64,000 nucleotides of DNA. Source: Rhodamnia argentea. Lineage: Eukaryota > Streptophyta > Magnoliopsida > Myrtales > Myrtaceae. Where the stretch lies: assembly GCF_020921035.1 (NCBI RefSeq), contig NC_063156.1:3968001-4032000 (forward strand), in the 5' to 3' direction. Positions 11,701 through 24,074 of the stretch are shown piece after piece. Position 1 is the first letter of the stretch, and each line of letters begins with the position of its first letter. The position numbers and the translations under genes are program-made. The notes below the pieces were generated by a model that saw nothing but the letters and a program-made list of their open reading frames with translations, was not told the DNA's origin and did not search any database.

Positions 11701-12616
11701 AACCTGTGCTCCATCTATTTCAATGTATAAGAAAGTTCATTTCATTTCATACAAGAGATTTACTAGCCACTATCAGAGATTTTTTTTTCCTTCATAGATA
11801 ACAACTATCAGACATTTATGCTACAATTTATGTTCTGATCTTATTTGGCATCAAAATAAACATCTCTGCGTTTACTACATTATAGGCTGTCGAAGAGACA
11901 AATGTTAGATGCTTAAGATCTTCTTATAAAATGCAGAAATTGTTTCCAATTGCAAAAAATGCCCAAGAAACACCAATATAGTTGAATGCCTCCTCGCGAG
12001 CAGATTGTACCATATAAAGGTAAAAGCATTAAAGTGCACAATCAGAAGATTTAGAATATTCTCTTTTCCTTATCAACAAAGTTTGGCCAGACAAAAGATG
12101 AAATGGACGGTTAGCATCCACATTATGATGCCCAATTTTCTCCAACTTAGACGGTAAAAAGTAGACATGATTCTGAAGGTCAAGATAATGGATTCATAAT
12201 ATGCAGATATCTTAATGGGTATGATACTGTAATTTGACACCCACCTTAAGCCAGTGCTTGGCATAGGGCAGTCGTTCCAAATCTAGGTTGACCACAATAA
12301 CCTCTCCAAGATATGCAAGTTTTGCCAATCCTATCAATTTGTTGCAAAGGGCGCAGATGAGCGGTTAACAGACTTGTCCAGTGAACTGCGGTTAATCATT
12401 GGATCCAGATGCTTGTAAAGAGAAAATCCCAGAGTCAAGTACACACAGAAGAGAGAAGCAGAAGATACAGCTTACCAATTACTCAGAATGTGGTTGCCAT
12501 GAAAATTAGAAGCAGCTCCATACCAAAAAGCGAATTTATCATGTCCAGTTGGGCTGCGCCTCCGGAGCAGGCAGCACTGTCATCTCAAAGAACTTTCCTT
12601 CTCGTGAATGTTGATG
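8785..12616. other. Long gap with only weak exon-like stretches
   Basis: No complete gene could be built here. Two minus-strand stretches have good acceptor sites and protein-like open frames: 11473..11309 (begins GLSNPEFWSFIGDLHSMGEL) and 10318..10199 (begins TAQLNVKVMNYSLCAIAPTE and ends in a Glu/Lys-rich tail). A third, ending at about 12247 before donor GTGGGT, is also open. They may be remnants of a gene, or spliced 3' UTR of the PPR transcript that enters from 12617. Confidence 0.3.
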
Positions 12617-15376
12617 TTACAGCGAGACGATCTTATTTCTATTGCTGTACCTGAAAGCTTTCAATTTCTCAGCTATGCAGTCAGCTTCTACTGACTTGTC
12701 TATTTTGGAAAATTCTCTTGCCAGTATCGTGTATGTATGCAAGCTAATCACAAAATTTTTGGATTCTATGATGTGGAGGAACTCCATGCAGAAATCTATA
12801 TTTCCTTGCTTCAGCAAGCCATCAATTAATACTGTCCAAACAATCTCATCTACATTCAACTCTTTCTCAAGCATCGTCTCAAATAATGCTTTTGCCTCAC
12901 CAAAGCGATCTACCCTGCATAGAGCAGAGACGAGTGCCTTATATGTCAATAGGCGACACTCAAAGCCTCTAAATGCCATCAAATCAAAGATTCTCAAGGC
13001 AGGATCAACTTGGGAATCTCTGCAATGCGAAATTAACAAATACTGATAGGCCTCTTTGTTGGGATACAAGCCCTTCTGCCCCATGTTTTCCACCAACTGA
13101 TCTGCCTCTGCACATCTACCTTCCCTACACAATCCCTTTATTAACTCACTGTACATGTTGCCTGTGGGCTCACATCTGATCTCAGACAAGCGATCTAAGA
13201 GCATAAACAAGTTGATAGCAGAGTAACTCTCATTAGAGACGCAAGTGTAAGCAGCTTCCTGTTGTGCAACAGCCTTTTCTGAGAACAACTGAAATTCCTT
13301 TCGCAGACCTTTAAGCAAAACAGTAAAAGTTCGAAAACTCGGTTCACAGCCTCTAGCTACCATAAGCTTAAAAAGCAAGAATGCATAATCCAGCTTGCCA
13401 ATCATGATGAATCCATCAATTAAAGAGGTGAACGTGACGTGGTCAGGAAACAAACCCTTCATCTCCATCTCTTCCAATAGTTCTTCAGCATTCTCTGGCT
13501 TACCCACCTGACACAAGCCAAAAATTAGTGAACTGTAAGTAAACAAATCCGGCAAGCAATTTCCTCTTTCCATTTCGTGAAAAATCTGAAATGCATGGTC
13601 GATCCCTCCATTTCGAGAGAACCCGTCAATCAACGATGTGTAGGTAATAACATTCGGTTGAAGTCCTTCATCTTCCATCATACTAATTAGCTTTTCAGCT
13701 TCAGCACCACGATTTGCTTTGCTCAAACCACTAATAATGGCATTGTATGTTTCAACATTAGGCAAGCAACCATTTTCCCCCATCTTTTCAAATATGTGCA
13801 AGGCATTATCTACCTTCCCCTCCTTACAGCATCCATCAATCAAAGCTGTGTAAATGACATGATTAGGACTGATCCCCTGTCTCACAATGTCATTGAAAAG
13901 ATCAAAAGCTGAACTTAACTTGCCAGCTCTACAAAACCCAGTTATCAATTCACTGTATGTCCACTCATCTGCTGCACATCCATTCTCCTTCATAAAATCT
14001 AACAGTCTAGTTGCATTGGTAAGAGAACCCTGTTCTAGGTACCCACCAATGAGTGTGTTATATGTTATCACATTTGGAAAGGGACCAAATTTGAGCATCT
14101 TATCAAAGAGAACCATTGCTTTCTCCATCTCATCAACTAAGCATAACCCCCTTATTATTTCATTGAAGGTCTGAATGTTGGGCGCACAACCAAGTCTCTC
14201 CATCCTACGAAAAATTGTCGATGCATCGTCAAATCTTCCACTTAGACATAGCAGATTTATTAAGGCATTGTATGTGACAATGTTGGGCGTCAGACCTAGC
14301 TTCAGTACTTTATGGTACATTCCAACTGCCAATTCATACAACCCTGCATCAGAGAACCCACTAATAAGAGCTGTATAAGTCTGAATATTTGGAGTGCAGC
14401 CTCTCTTCTTCATGCTTCTCACAAGCTGCATTACTTCTTTCACTCGTCCAACCTCACATAAAGTGGTGATCGGGACTGTGTAAGTATAAACAGTTGGTTC
14501 GATTCCTTTCTGGATCATTTCATCAAGCATATCAAGCGCCTCATCCACCCTCCCTACCTTGCACAACCCATTGATCAGATTCGAATATGTAACAGAATTT
14601 GGATCACAACCCTCCCTTGTCATCCTATAAAAAATCTCAAAAGCTGAATCTATATCTTCATTCCTACAATGCCCAAGAATCAAGGACGTATAAGTAAAAG
14701 TATCCGCACGCATGTCATACTGAAAAATCTTACTGAATATCAACATAGCTTCTTGAACCATGCCCTTCCTACACAACATATTAATCATTGTGTTGAATGT
14801 CAACAGGCTAGGTTTAATACCATCGTTAAGCATCTGAGTGTACATATTCTGAGCTAAACCAATCATCCCAAACTTTCCCAGCTGTAACAAAAGAGTATTA
14901 TAACTATACAACGTCAAAGCAAGACCCTTTCTACTAATATCATTCAAACACTCGATAGCCCGCTTCAGCTCCCCCTCGTTTCTACAAGCTTGGATCATCA
15001 TGATCCTAACCTTATCCGCGGGCGCTAAATACCGGTCCCGGACAAGCCTATTCAACATCGACACAAAGCAGCGGGCGTCGTGTTTGTAGAAATGCCGCTT
15101 AGATATCCAGAAAAAGAATTTTAGAGCAGAGCTGGTGTCATCATGCCATTGCACGATTTCCGACACATGGTGGGGCTTCAACTCCGCGCTCACACGAATA
15201 AGCTCGGGATTCTTCTGCCATTGGCCAACACGCAGAAAGCTCAAAACTTCGGACACCAAGTCGGGAAGGGAGCTCGTTTCTGTGGAGGAGCAGAGGGAGA
15301 AGCGAGGATTGAGCGAGGAACGAAAACTTTGCAGGTGAACGAGAGATGGGGTTTTGGGTTTGAGGGGGTTAAACAT
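12617..15376 (-). CDS. P-class pentatricopeptide repeat protein, probably mitochondrial, 919 residues
   Basis: One long intronless frame, as is usual for plant PPR genes. Residues ~1-40 are rich in Ser, Arg and Leu with few acids, like an organelle targeting peptide. From ~110 to ~900 there are about twenty tandem 35-residue P motifs of the type TYNTLIGGYLEQGSLTNATR, with VTYSNLINGLCKVGR and VITYTSLIDGFSRNG as clear examples. No E or DYW extension is present, so it belongs to the P subclass. Such proteins bind specific organelle RNAs through the residues at positions 5 and 35 of each repeat and act in stabilisation, splicing or translation. Length and repeat layout resemble Arabidopsis At5g65560 (recalled, not searched). 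One repeat near residue 690 is poor, with an insert (LFSEKAVAQQEAAYTC). Confidence 0.93.
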   Translation of the reverse strand: MFNPLKPKTPSLVHLQSFRSSLNPRFSLCSSTETSSLPDLVSEVLSFLRVGQWQKNPELIRVSAELKPHHVSEIVQWHDDTSSALKFFFWISKRHFYKHDARCFVSMLNRLVRDRYLAPADKVRIMMIQACRNEGELKRAIECLNDISRKGLALTLYSYNTLLLQLGKFGMIGLAQNMYTQMLNDGIKPSLLTFNTMINMLCRKGMVQEAMLIFSKIFQYDMRADTFTYTSLILGHCRNEDIDSAFEIFYRMTREGCDPNSVTYSNLINGLCKVGRVDEALDMLDEMIQKGIEPTVYTYTVPITTLCEVGRVKEVMQLVRSMKKRGCTPNIQTYTALISGFSDAGLYELAVGMYHKVLKLGLTPNIVTYNALINLLCLSGRFDDASTIFRRMERLGCAPNIQTFNEIIRGLCLVDEMEKAMVLFDKMLKFGPFPNVITYNTLIGGYLEQGSLTNATRLLDFMKENGCAADEWTYSELITGFCRAGKLSSAFDLFNDIVRQGISPNHVIYTALIDGCCKEGKVDNALHIFEKMGENGCLPNVETYNAIISGLSKANRGAEAEKLISMMEDEGLQPNVITYTSLIDGFSRNGGIDHAFQIFHEMERGNCLPDLFTYSSLIFGLCQVGKPENAEELLEEMEMKGLFPDHVTFTSLIDGFIMIGKLDYAFLLFKLMVARGCEPSFRTFTVLLKGLRKEFQLFSEKAVAQQEAAYTCVSNESYSAINLFMLLDRLSEIRCEPTGNMYSELIKGLCREGRCAEADQLVENMGQKGLYPNKEAYQYLLISHCRDSQVDPALRIFDLMAFRGFECRLLTYKALVSALCRVDRFGEAKALFETMLEKELNVDEIVWTVLIDGLLKQGNIDFCMEFLHIIESKNFVISLHTYTILAREFSKIDKSVEADCIAEKLKAFRYSNRNKIVSL

Positions 15377-16129
15377 TGCGGGCGATCGGGGTTCATCTGT
15401 TCTTCTTGTTTCTTCAGTTCAGCATCAAGAATCCGGATTGGCGTGATGGTTGCCGAGAGCTCTCGTCGATCTTAAAAATGGAAACGTCTTGGATTCGGGA
15501 TTCGCGTTTGGTGTGGCTGCGTAGATGGGGTCGGAAGACGTGGACATTGCAAGATGCTAAGAACGTGGTCACAAGGAGGCCACCACTGACTGCTATTTAC
15601 CCATGAGAGGAAAGAGCGGAGAGGCGCCAAAGCAGGTTTCTCTCTCCGTGCAGAAGGACGGACCGGCCTATTTTAGATGATGCCGATCCTAGGGTTGCTC
15701 CCAAGTCCTAACCGGAGAAACTACACGAAAGAGTCATTTCTTCTTCTTTCTAGGACTAACACCATTAAAAATCCAAAATCGATACCTCGCGATATATTTA
15801 TTTTCAATTGATCTCGTAAAAAATCTCAAATTGATATTTATAAGCTAAGTTTATACTTTATTGATATTCTATCCAAGAGCCCGTTAAAGAAATCATAAAA
15901 ATATCAATTTGGGATAAGATATTGTGAAACTAAAATTAGCCTTGAATAAATGCATCATTAAAGTATCGAGTTGTGAATTCGGGCAAAAAAAGTGAAAAAA
16001 CAAGTTACCAATTTTCATTAGTCCAAACAAATAAGCCCCTTAATGTGTGGATGTTGACTTTTTTTTATTGACCGATAGTTGTGATTATTCCAAAGTATGA
16101 AAAAGAAGTTGAATAGTTATTCATTGCTC
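15377..16129. other. Spacer between the PPR gene and the LINE
   Basis: The first ~280 bases upstream of the PPR start are GC-richer and may hold its promoter and leader. The rest is AT-rich without recognisable coding sequence. Confidence 0.4.
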
Positions 16130-18075
16130 AACAATTCATAAAGAGAGTGGGGGTCTTAAAGTCCACTTGCAAGCAAGAAAGTACAATTCCACCAAGAACA
16201 ATGCACATCAATACAGCTAACATATAACAATCCAAACAGATCAAAAGTGACCAATCTGCCGCCAATACCAAAACATTACCCGACAATTTCCACAACCAAA
16301 AAGCCTACAGAGATAGATACAGCAACCCTCCGATAGCAGCAACGAAGCACCGGGCTAAAGAATGTTATTCCAGTCCAAATTTCAGTTTCCCAAGCCCTGC
16401 ATAATCTCCTGTGCAGCTCCGTAGTAATTCCGCTGCTGAAGTTCCTCCCGCCCTCAAAACAATGTTTAACTGTACGGTTTATCCGCAGAAAGAGAAGTAT
16501 GAGAATGCAGCTTGGAATTCCTGGCTCTCCAAATCAGACAGATATACAGCAATTGCAACTCGATTTTAACAGACCCTTAAGAAAATCTCCGCCCTTAGGA
16601 AACTGCTGCAACCAAGCTAGCTCACTGTTCCAATCACCAGTATGATGGCAAATGTAACACGATTGTAGAGCTTAGTCCCAAGCCTGACGTGAATCATCTC
16701 ACTCAAAGAAGAGCTGGGGTTTGGTTTCATCTCAATTATTAGAAAGGAGATAGTAAATGAGCAGAACTTGTGGACCACTTGCCAATCCTCTCAAAAGTAG
16801 GCAACCTATCTAGTATGGCAAACCATATCTGGAGAGAACCAAAGCAATTTTTGCCAATTACTGTCATGGCCTCTATTTCATAACAATATCAAGACCAGAA
16901 GTAAACAAACCAGATGCCAAAGAGGTGCAAATGACTCTATCATCCATGGAAGAGTGGCATAACAGACGACAAATAGCTGATTGTATAGCTACAAGATCTT
17001 CAGATCTAGCATTTGGCCAACCCAATTCAGAGTTACAAGTAACAGCCACTACTTTGGCATATTTGGACTAGTAGAATCATATCCCTCTCTCATAGGATAT
17101 ATATCCTGAAGTATCCCATCGCGATGCCACAAATCATGCCACGGTGAAGTAGGCTCTCCTCCCTTCCCAACTGGGTCTTTGATATGGGGTTAAAAAATGC
17201 CTCACCTTCATCATTTTCCTCCAAGGTGTGTAGGAGAGCTCACAGACCAGATACTACCCTTGCCAAGAGGGTAACTATATAGCCAAGCAATCCATAAGCA
17301 CCCAGACCTCCATAAAATTCTCCATAAGCACCTTAAAATACAAGCAAGATTTCATAAATCCAACCTTCTAATGCCAAGACCTCCTTCATGTTTGGGAGAC
17401 AGAGAAAATGATATTTAACTCTAGCACCTCCTCTGGCTTCTGGGTCTCCTTTTCATGGGCCCTGCAGTTTTACTCCACAAGCTTGATAACCTTCTTTGGC
17501 AACAAGAAAAGCTGACACCAATAGCTAGTACAACTAAAGATGACAGACTTAATTAGTTGCACTCAACCAGCAAAAGACAGCCTTTTGATAGTTCAACACC
17601 TAAATCTAGAAGTGATTACACCCAGATATTTAACAGGTAATACTCCTTTCCTGATCCCACAACAAGCTATGAATTCATCCACTTGCACAGCAGTATAACC
17701 AGAAGCATAAACCTGAGTCTCTGGAGGATTAATTTTCGGCCCAGAGATGCTTCTGAAGTATTGAAGCAGACAAATTTCTCTCAAGAAAGCCACATCACCT
17801 TTAAAGAACAGCATTAAATCAACAACAAAGCATAGATGATTGAGTTGGATTTTGCTACTATAAGGATCGAAATTAAATCTTTCCAGCCTTTGCTGCATCA
17901 TTCAACAGTCTGGAGAGGACCTCCATGACAAGGACAACAAGATAAAGGAGATAAGAGGATACCCTCCCTCCATCCTCCTTTTGACTACAACCCACCCTTA
18001 ATCTCAGGAACTGAAGAATCTCATTTCGTGCAGAGAAAGAAATGCCAGAGTAATCATTGTCAGGAAATCCCAAAC
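16130..18075 (-). mobile_element. Decayed, 5'-truncated L1-type LINE
   Basis: Several minus-strand frames match parts of a plant L1 ORF2 in the expected order. Around 18000-17890 is YLVVLVMEVLSRLLNDA. Around 17850 is LNHLCFVVDLMLFFKGD, the reverse-transcriptase FADD active-site region with both conserved aspartate-box residues altered. Around 17730-17620 are SGPKINPPETQVYAS and GVLPVKYLGV. Around 17390 is HEGGLGIRRLD, around 17140 is WHDLWHRDGILQDIYP, and around 16530 is ICLIWRARNSKLHSHT. In-frame stops and frame changes break the frame repeatedly, so the copy is dead. The 5' half (endonuclease) is missing. Ends are approximate and no target duplication was identified. Confidence 0.85.
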
Positions 18076-19130
18076 TACTTCAAGAGACAAACTACTTCAC
18101 TATAATCGTTCATCATACTTGACAAGGAAACATAGTGACTTCCAATACATTGGTTGTACATAACACGAGAGAGGCAATGTCTTGGAAGCAACAAGCATTC
18201 CTTATTTGATTGTTTAACAAGTGCCACTTGCTAGCGAAACCCTCATTTTACAAAGAAGAAATAGAGCATCACAAGGCATCGAGGAGTAAAATAATAAACG
18301 TATGAAGTCTATGCTAGCCATATTTGTCTTGTAATATGGCAAAATACATTTTTCTAGAGGGGAAGTGTATGACAATCTCCCTCATCACCAATGGTTGTGC
18401 TCTTATTATCACCAAATGGACCCACGACTCCAAAAGAATATGATGCATGAGAAATTGGCTCGAAATGTGCTCCGATCGAGTCAATAAGTTAACTGCATCT
18501 TCCATGAAAGCCAATCACCTTTCCATCAGCTTCTGGAAATCGGATAAACTGTCCTTTTCAATGCCAAACGATTGGCATTTTGTCATATTGCTATGGATAT
18601 AGGAGCTTCGTCATTTCTAATATGGCCTGATATAGAAATTAGATATTCACTTGGATAATCCAATCACCTGCAAGAAATGTGAGAGTTATTTGTGTGTGTG
18701 AAAATCGACAAATTCACTTTGCTCATTACCAGGAGGCAGAATTTTCATGGATGGCCAAAATCAGCAATGAATAATATTGTCGGTCCATTTCCTAACAGTT
18801 CAGGCTTTTTTTTTTTTTTTTGGAAAAAACGGTCACATAGTATCATAGTACAAATCCATGGTACAAATTCGGGCACTCTCTCTTAATTATCTCTTGCCTA
18901 CACTTCACGGTATTCTGTCTGTGTTCCTGCACAGTTGTCTCATTGATGTGATTACGCTCATATCATGTCTCACGCTTGTAAGGAAGTTGCTTACACGCAA
19001 GGAAAGCGCTACGATATGCTGTTAAAGAATCTGAAATGTATGTGCAAGGTGGGGCATTTTTCTTAGGGTTTAAAAGGGGGTATAAGATTGAGAGCAACGG
19101 ACGCGATTGGGATTAATGTCGTAATTTGCC
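18076..19130. other. Stretch without a recognised gene
   Basis: Upstream of the LINE. No recognisable coding sequence. A poly-T run of ~18 lies near 18810. Confidence 0.4.
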
Positions 19131-19329
19131 CTAATTAGAATTAGGGTTTCTCTCCAGAAGTGAGATCAATGCCAGTTCCACTTCAAGAAAACCCAACCAA
19201 CAAAAGAAGGAAAGATAAAAATGGGCACAACCAAGGAATGCCCGGTCCTTTGAACCGAACACAAGCTTAGTTCTTTCCACATGCTCGTCACAGACAGCGA
19301 AGATAAGCTGAAGATAAGGGTTGCTTACC

Positions 19330-19641
19330 AACTTCTCCAATATCTCATGCCATTGATCTAACGACTTGCCGGCCGAGGAAGGAACCCGGTCTTTCCAGAC
19401 TCCGAGGATGCGCTCCCGCAAGGTGCACTAGACTTTTGGACAACTCCTCGTGATCTTCCGCGGGATCCAGTCCTTTGGTGAGGAACTTGTCGTCTACCTT
19501 GAGAACGCTGAGCAAGTCTCTGTCTTCCCCATGGCGACGGCAGATGACTCCAGCCGCCACGGTCTTACCTATTCCTCCTACTCCATAGTCTTGACGGCAA
19601 CGGGGAGGCGGTAAAGGAGGCGGAGGCGGAGGAGAGGACAT
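19330..19641 (-). pseudogene. Possible gene fragment with P-loop-like motif, unidentified
   Basis: A minus-strand frame opens MSSPPPPPPLPPPRCRQDYG, then GVGGIGKTVAAGVICRRHG, which looks like a Walker-A (GxGGxGKT) loop as in NB-ARC proteins, and continues to AEDHEELSKSL. At about 19430 a second frame takes over (LRERILGVWKDRVPSSAGKS, then DQWHEILEKL) and ends at a strong donor, TTG|GTAAGC, at 19330/19329. Joining the two needs a one-base shift, so this may be a broken gene, a missed short intron, or chance. No matching downstream exon was recognised. I do not know the family; the motif alone does not make it a resistance gene. Confidence 0.25.
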
Positions 19642-21049
19642 GATTTCTGGCGCGTTGATTCGATGCTCATCTCGAGATCGTATATGTATGCGTTTGGTTC
19701 AGTAGAAAAAATAATAATCTGAATAACTAAACGGAAAAGAACACTCCATCGCAGAAAATAAAAACCTGAACCGAAAGATGATAAAAGAATCCTAGGAAGA
19801 TGAAATGGACAGCGCATGAAAGAATCCTCGATGATCTCATCTTTTCTTCACTTTGGAAACATTTGACTAAAAGCGAAAACGAACCTTGGAAACATGAAAA
19901 GACGAAGATGGCTTTCACTAAAGAAATCTCTTCCATCTCTCTCTCTCTTTTCCCTTTTTTTTTCCTGTTTTTTTTTGTTGATCGAATCTCTTTTCCTCTT
20001 TGTTTACTCTTCCACCGCGATTCATGAGACTTTCGATCGTGAAAATGATAAATCTTCAACATATTATGTGATCGCTAAATTTTTTAATTTGTTCAATATA
20101 ATTTCTAAACTTTAACTTAATGTGTTATCATCGTTTAATGTGATTCGCTTCGAACTCTTTCACCCCCGCTGTCAATCGCCCCGGCCTCTTTCCCCCCCAC
20201 TCTTCAAGCTTTCTTTTCCACCGTCCCGCAGGTGCTGCTTCTATGGATCTTGCTCTCGGGAAAGGCCTCACTTTCTTTTAATGTATTTCCTAAAATTTTA
20301 ATTTGTTCAATATGATCTCTAAACTATTAATACATATCCAATGTAATCCCTTAACTATATAAATGTTAAATTTAATTCTTCTATTAATTTAAGATCGGCG
20401 ACAATATTGAATATTTTATACAGTCCAAAAATTAAATTAAACATGTATAAAAAAAATCAGAAGTTATATGGAAGAAATTAAAATTTTAAATACCATATTA
20501 CACGTCGTACCAAAATTCAGATATTATTTATGTCATTTTTCGGTTCTGAAAGGCAGTTTTCTACGATTACCTTAGTTTTGACATCTTAAGTCGACCCGCC
20601 AACGGAGCGACATTAGATTTGGGATCAATATGAATCCGGGTCCTAAATCAGGTCTCTTCCAATGGGTCGAGATTTGATCCGACACATACCCACTCCTACA
20701 CAAACTGGATAGTATCCATTTTTCGGCCCATGTCTTCAATCAAATCAAAGGAACAACTCTGGCCTTCGGTACGTAAAGATTTCACGCAACAAACCACAGT
20801 GTCTGCGTACTTTTTGTTCGCGACGACATGATACTGTTCTTCAAATATTACGGCAAATGCATTCAACACATGTACAAGAAGTTAACAGAAAAGCGCACAG
20901 CACGTAATCCGTGAAGGCGAGTGATGGTTCTCCAGGAAGGGACCAAAGGAAGCACCTCGCAAGATGCGAAGAAAAAAAAAAAAGAGCTCGCTCCTGCTTT
21001 CACTTCCATTCCACGAGGAAGCCTTCATGTCGGCAAACCACATCGCACA
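19642..21049. other. Stretch without a recognised gene
   Basis: AT-rich flank of the SAM-domain gene. It contains diverged direct repeats of the type (t)aatttgttcaatat(g/a)at around 20085-20105 and 20297-20315, which resemble short dispersed repeats. No coding sequence was supported. Confidence 0.35.
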
Positions 21050-21729
21050 TCACGGTTCTAGCTTTAGAGAGACGACCCTGGATTGTCTGCTGCGCTCCGC
21101 TGCCTTCCCAGAGACTATTGAGAGGCACGACGGAGCCCACCATGGCCTCCGGACCTTCTGATCGCCTTTCAAGCATGCCACTGGGAAAAGCTATTGACCT
21201 CAGAATATGTAAGCATGCATGATAAAGAAGTAAGGAAACCGATGCCTAGCCTCAACTGAGTATGACAGGATAAATATGCTCGTGTATCAGTTTGTCGAAT
21301 AGTCATTATGCATAGCAAGAAGAGAACAGGAGAATTCTACATTAGATGCACCCGCAACAGGAGATAACTTAGCTCAAGATCATGTCATGTCACCAATCAA
21401 GAAAATAGCTGGTCAGGGACCAAAAAAAAAACCGGAATCGCTAACAACGGCACTAAGGAAAAAGATTTGCCCCTACTTAATTTTAGTCGAACTTATTTAT
21501 CTCAAAGAAATACCTGCCCCCGTAGAGGAACTACCCCCAAGAATAAGTACGATTCCTGAATACGAATCAAAATGAAGCAAAAAGATATCCATAGCTCCAA
21601 AAGTCCAAAACAACACTACTTATCAAAAAGAAAAAAAGTCTAAAACAGCATTCATGGTTCGTATTGACGGTGATTTAACATGTGAAGCAAAAGATACTAC
21701 TGATGCACATGGAAAACATAGAATGAAAC

Positions 21730-21765
<36 letters not shown>

Positions 21766-23658
21766 CCTTAATCCGCCGGAGTTCTTTACAGAGCGTAATG
21801 AAGTCCCCCCATTTCATGTGGCACTTTCTGATAAACCGAAGTATCTGCTCGGTGGTGAACGTGGACATGCTTTCCAGATACTCGCCATTGACCCCATTTT
21901 CTTTAAAAATCTGGCGGTAGCTTCCCAAGTTTATCTCTTCCAACCACCTACCAACATCCTGAAAAGCAAATAAGAGATGGAAGAGCCGCAAAAGAATCGC
22001 CATTGAAATATGTGGCCTTTTTGTTAGAGCATATTGGAAAAAAGTTAGTATCTTGACTGACCAACCTACCACATCGTTAAACTCAAGTATTTTACTAATA
22101 AGTCAAAAACTTTTCAGTACAGAGATACAAGTTACACAAGTTTTTCAACTTGAAAATTGTGTCCCAGGCATACAGCATGACTATTTTTTTTTTTGGGTTG
22201 AAACAGCATAACTAATTTAACATTCATAACACGTATATATGGATTCTTTACACATAGAAAACAGAAACATTCGGGCATGTGGTTACTAACAACAAAATCA
22301 GATAAATTCTAAATCTACTGTGAGACATTCATGCTTCGCCCGACTTCAGTCCTCATAAAACTCATTTTGATACCGATTTGACATGCAAAGTCTGCTCCTT
22401 TGCCAGATTTAACTCTCAGAGTTGAGTAATGATTTGTGCAAAATTTCCAAATGAACCATGGATTGCTCCAGTTTAGGTGTGTTACAGGGCAAATGACCCA
22501 TATATCCTGTCAGCGATTAATTTTAGTTTTCACTTGCACTCAAGGTCCATCTCGTGTCACAGCCGAATGAACTAAAGTAGATATACCTGTGGCTGGAAAA
22601 ACACATCTTTTGCCATGCCAAACAAAAAACTGGGATTGGATAATCCAGAGACCTCCGAAGTCACTTCCCTGATAGACCTCGTGGATGAACAAAGGAATTC
22701 CCCCACTTCTCACTAGAAGTTCCTTAATCACTCCATTACATTGCTTGTCTGTACTTGAGAGGATGAAATTCGAACATTCCCAGCAAATTTGCAGGCAGAT
22801 TATGTCTATCATTTTGAACATTCCCAACAAATTTGCAGGCAGATTATATCTGTCATGTCCAGAAACTTTGGATTTGTTCCAAAAACCCAAGTATCTGGCG
22901 ACATAGATAGTATCGCTTCAAAGATATTGGTAGAGCACAAACTAAAGCGCAGCAAATTGGTGATGGCAATCCGTTCAATTGTTGTGTCGGTGTTTTATGT
23001 TTGCATCACTTACCTGTCGTAATCACAACACTACAAATGCCTATACCCTTGCTGCTGCTAAGAAAATGTGTTCTTGAAATCGAAAGGCACCACCTATCCT
23101 CACATTAGGCATAGTGCTCACACAAAACCATTTGATGATCTAAAGTCAGGTGCGAATAGGCTGTGTGCAGAATGCCAACATGACAAGCACAGTCCATAGA
23201 GAAGTGCTCCCGTTTTGGCGACATCAGCAAACCAAGAAATCCTCGCGGTGCGAACTTACAAATGAAGATTCCGGCTATTTTATTTCAAAAGATATATGAG
23301 GTGTGCAATTGCAATTAGGCTCTGAAAACAAAACCAAGGCCGCCTAATTTACACCATTGAACTGCCCCCGGTTCACTAATCACCAAAATTTAACATTCTG
23401 ATTCCTTGTACAAGGGCAACATTTCGAATTTAAAGAAATAGCACTGCTTTTCTTCTCGGAAGGGACAAGGAACGGAGAGAATCAAGAACCCAAATCTTTC
23501 ATGGACATGATAATCCATACCATGTCTCCCAAAAGACGAGAAAAGACACTGCAGGCAAAGTCAACCAAAAGCTAATGAATCGAGAACCCTCAGAAAGTGA
23601 GTACCTCAACAGTCCAGATGAAGAAATCCAGAGGCTCAGGCGACTGCGCTTTGCTCAT
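21050..23658 (-). CDS. SAM (sterile alpha motif) domain protein, three coding exons, 125 residues
   Basis: The coding exons are 23658..23605, 21958..21766 and 21180..21050 (54, 193 and 131 nt; 378 in total, in phase). The protein starts MSKAQSPEPLDFFIWTVEDV, and residues 17-83 form the SAM domain (VGRWLEEINLGSYRQIFKEN, then EQILRFIRKCHMKWGDFI). It ends with a basic, Trp-containing tail (KVRRPWWAPSCLS to VVSLKLEP). SAM domains bind other SAM proteins or RNA; no catalytic domain is present and the function is unknown. From memory it matches the small Arabidopsis protein At3g07760 in length and ends. A leader exon ending before GTAAGT at ~23987 probably splices to the acceptor GTGCAG just upstream of the start. 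The donor of coding exon 2 (AAGG|GTCCTC) is weak and runs straight into a (CT)n repeat. Intron 1 is 1646 bp and holds a small tandem duplication. Confidence 0.9.
21732..21763. repeat. (GA)n / (CT)n microsatellite at the start of SAM gene intron 2
   Basis: On the gene strand the CT run begins at about base 3 of the intron, directly after donor GT. Confidence 0.9.
22772..22859. repeat. 44-bp tandem duplication in SAM gene intron 1
   Basis: Two adjacent copies starting gaacattccca(g/a)caaatttg, with period 44 and only a few differences. Recent local duplication. Confidence 0.85.
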
Positions 23659-24040
23659 TTCCCAAATCAATTCTGCACCGAACGAAAGATCACAACGATC
23701 ACATCAATTTCAAACTCCAAGCTTCGCTTATGGAACGACACGATGAACAGCAGGAAGCAACAAAATCAACACCCCAGAATTCATGGCAACGACACGATCC
23801 AGAATCGGGAGAGAAAAAAACGAAAACCACCCAACAGAAATAAAACGAGGAGGCAGTGAAAAAGTCTCCGCTTTTTTTGTTTCCTTCCATACACACTTCC
23901 CTCCTTTACCTCTCTCGTAGCTCTGCAACAAGCAAACAGCAGCTGGGAAATCATACAAAACGAATACAAAAAGATCTGCCGAACTTACCTTCACAGTCGA
24001 ATTTTGGGATCTTTTCCACATTTGGCACCGAAGAATCAGA

Positions 24041-24041
<1 letters not shown>

Positions 24042-24074
<33 letters not shown>

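Noticed and set aside
19566-19641. NB-ARC resistance gene call from GVGGIGKT
   Set aside because: Only the P-loop-like motif is present; no RNBS, GLPL or MHD motifs, no LRRs.
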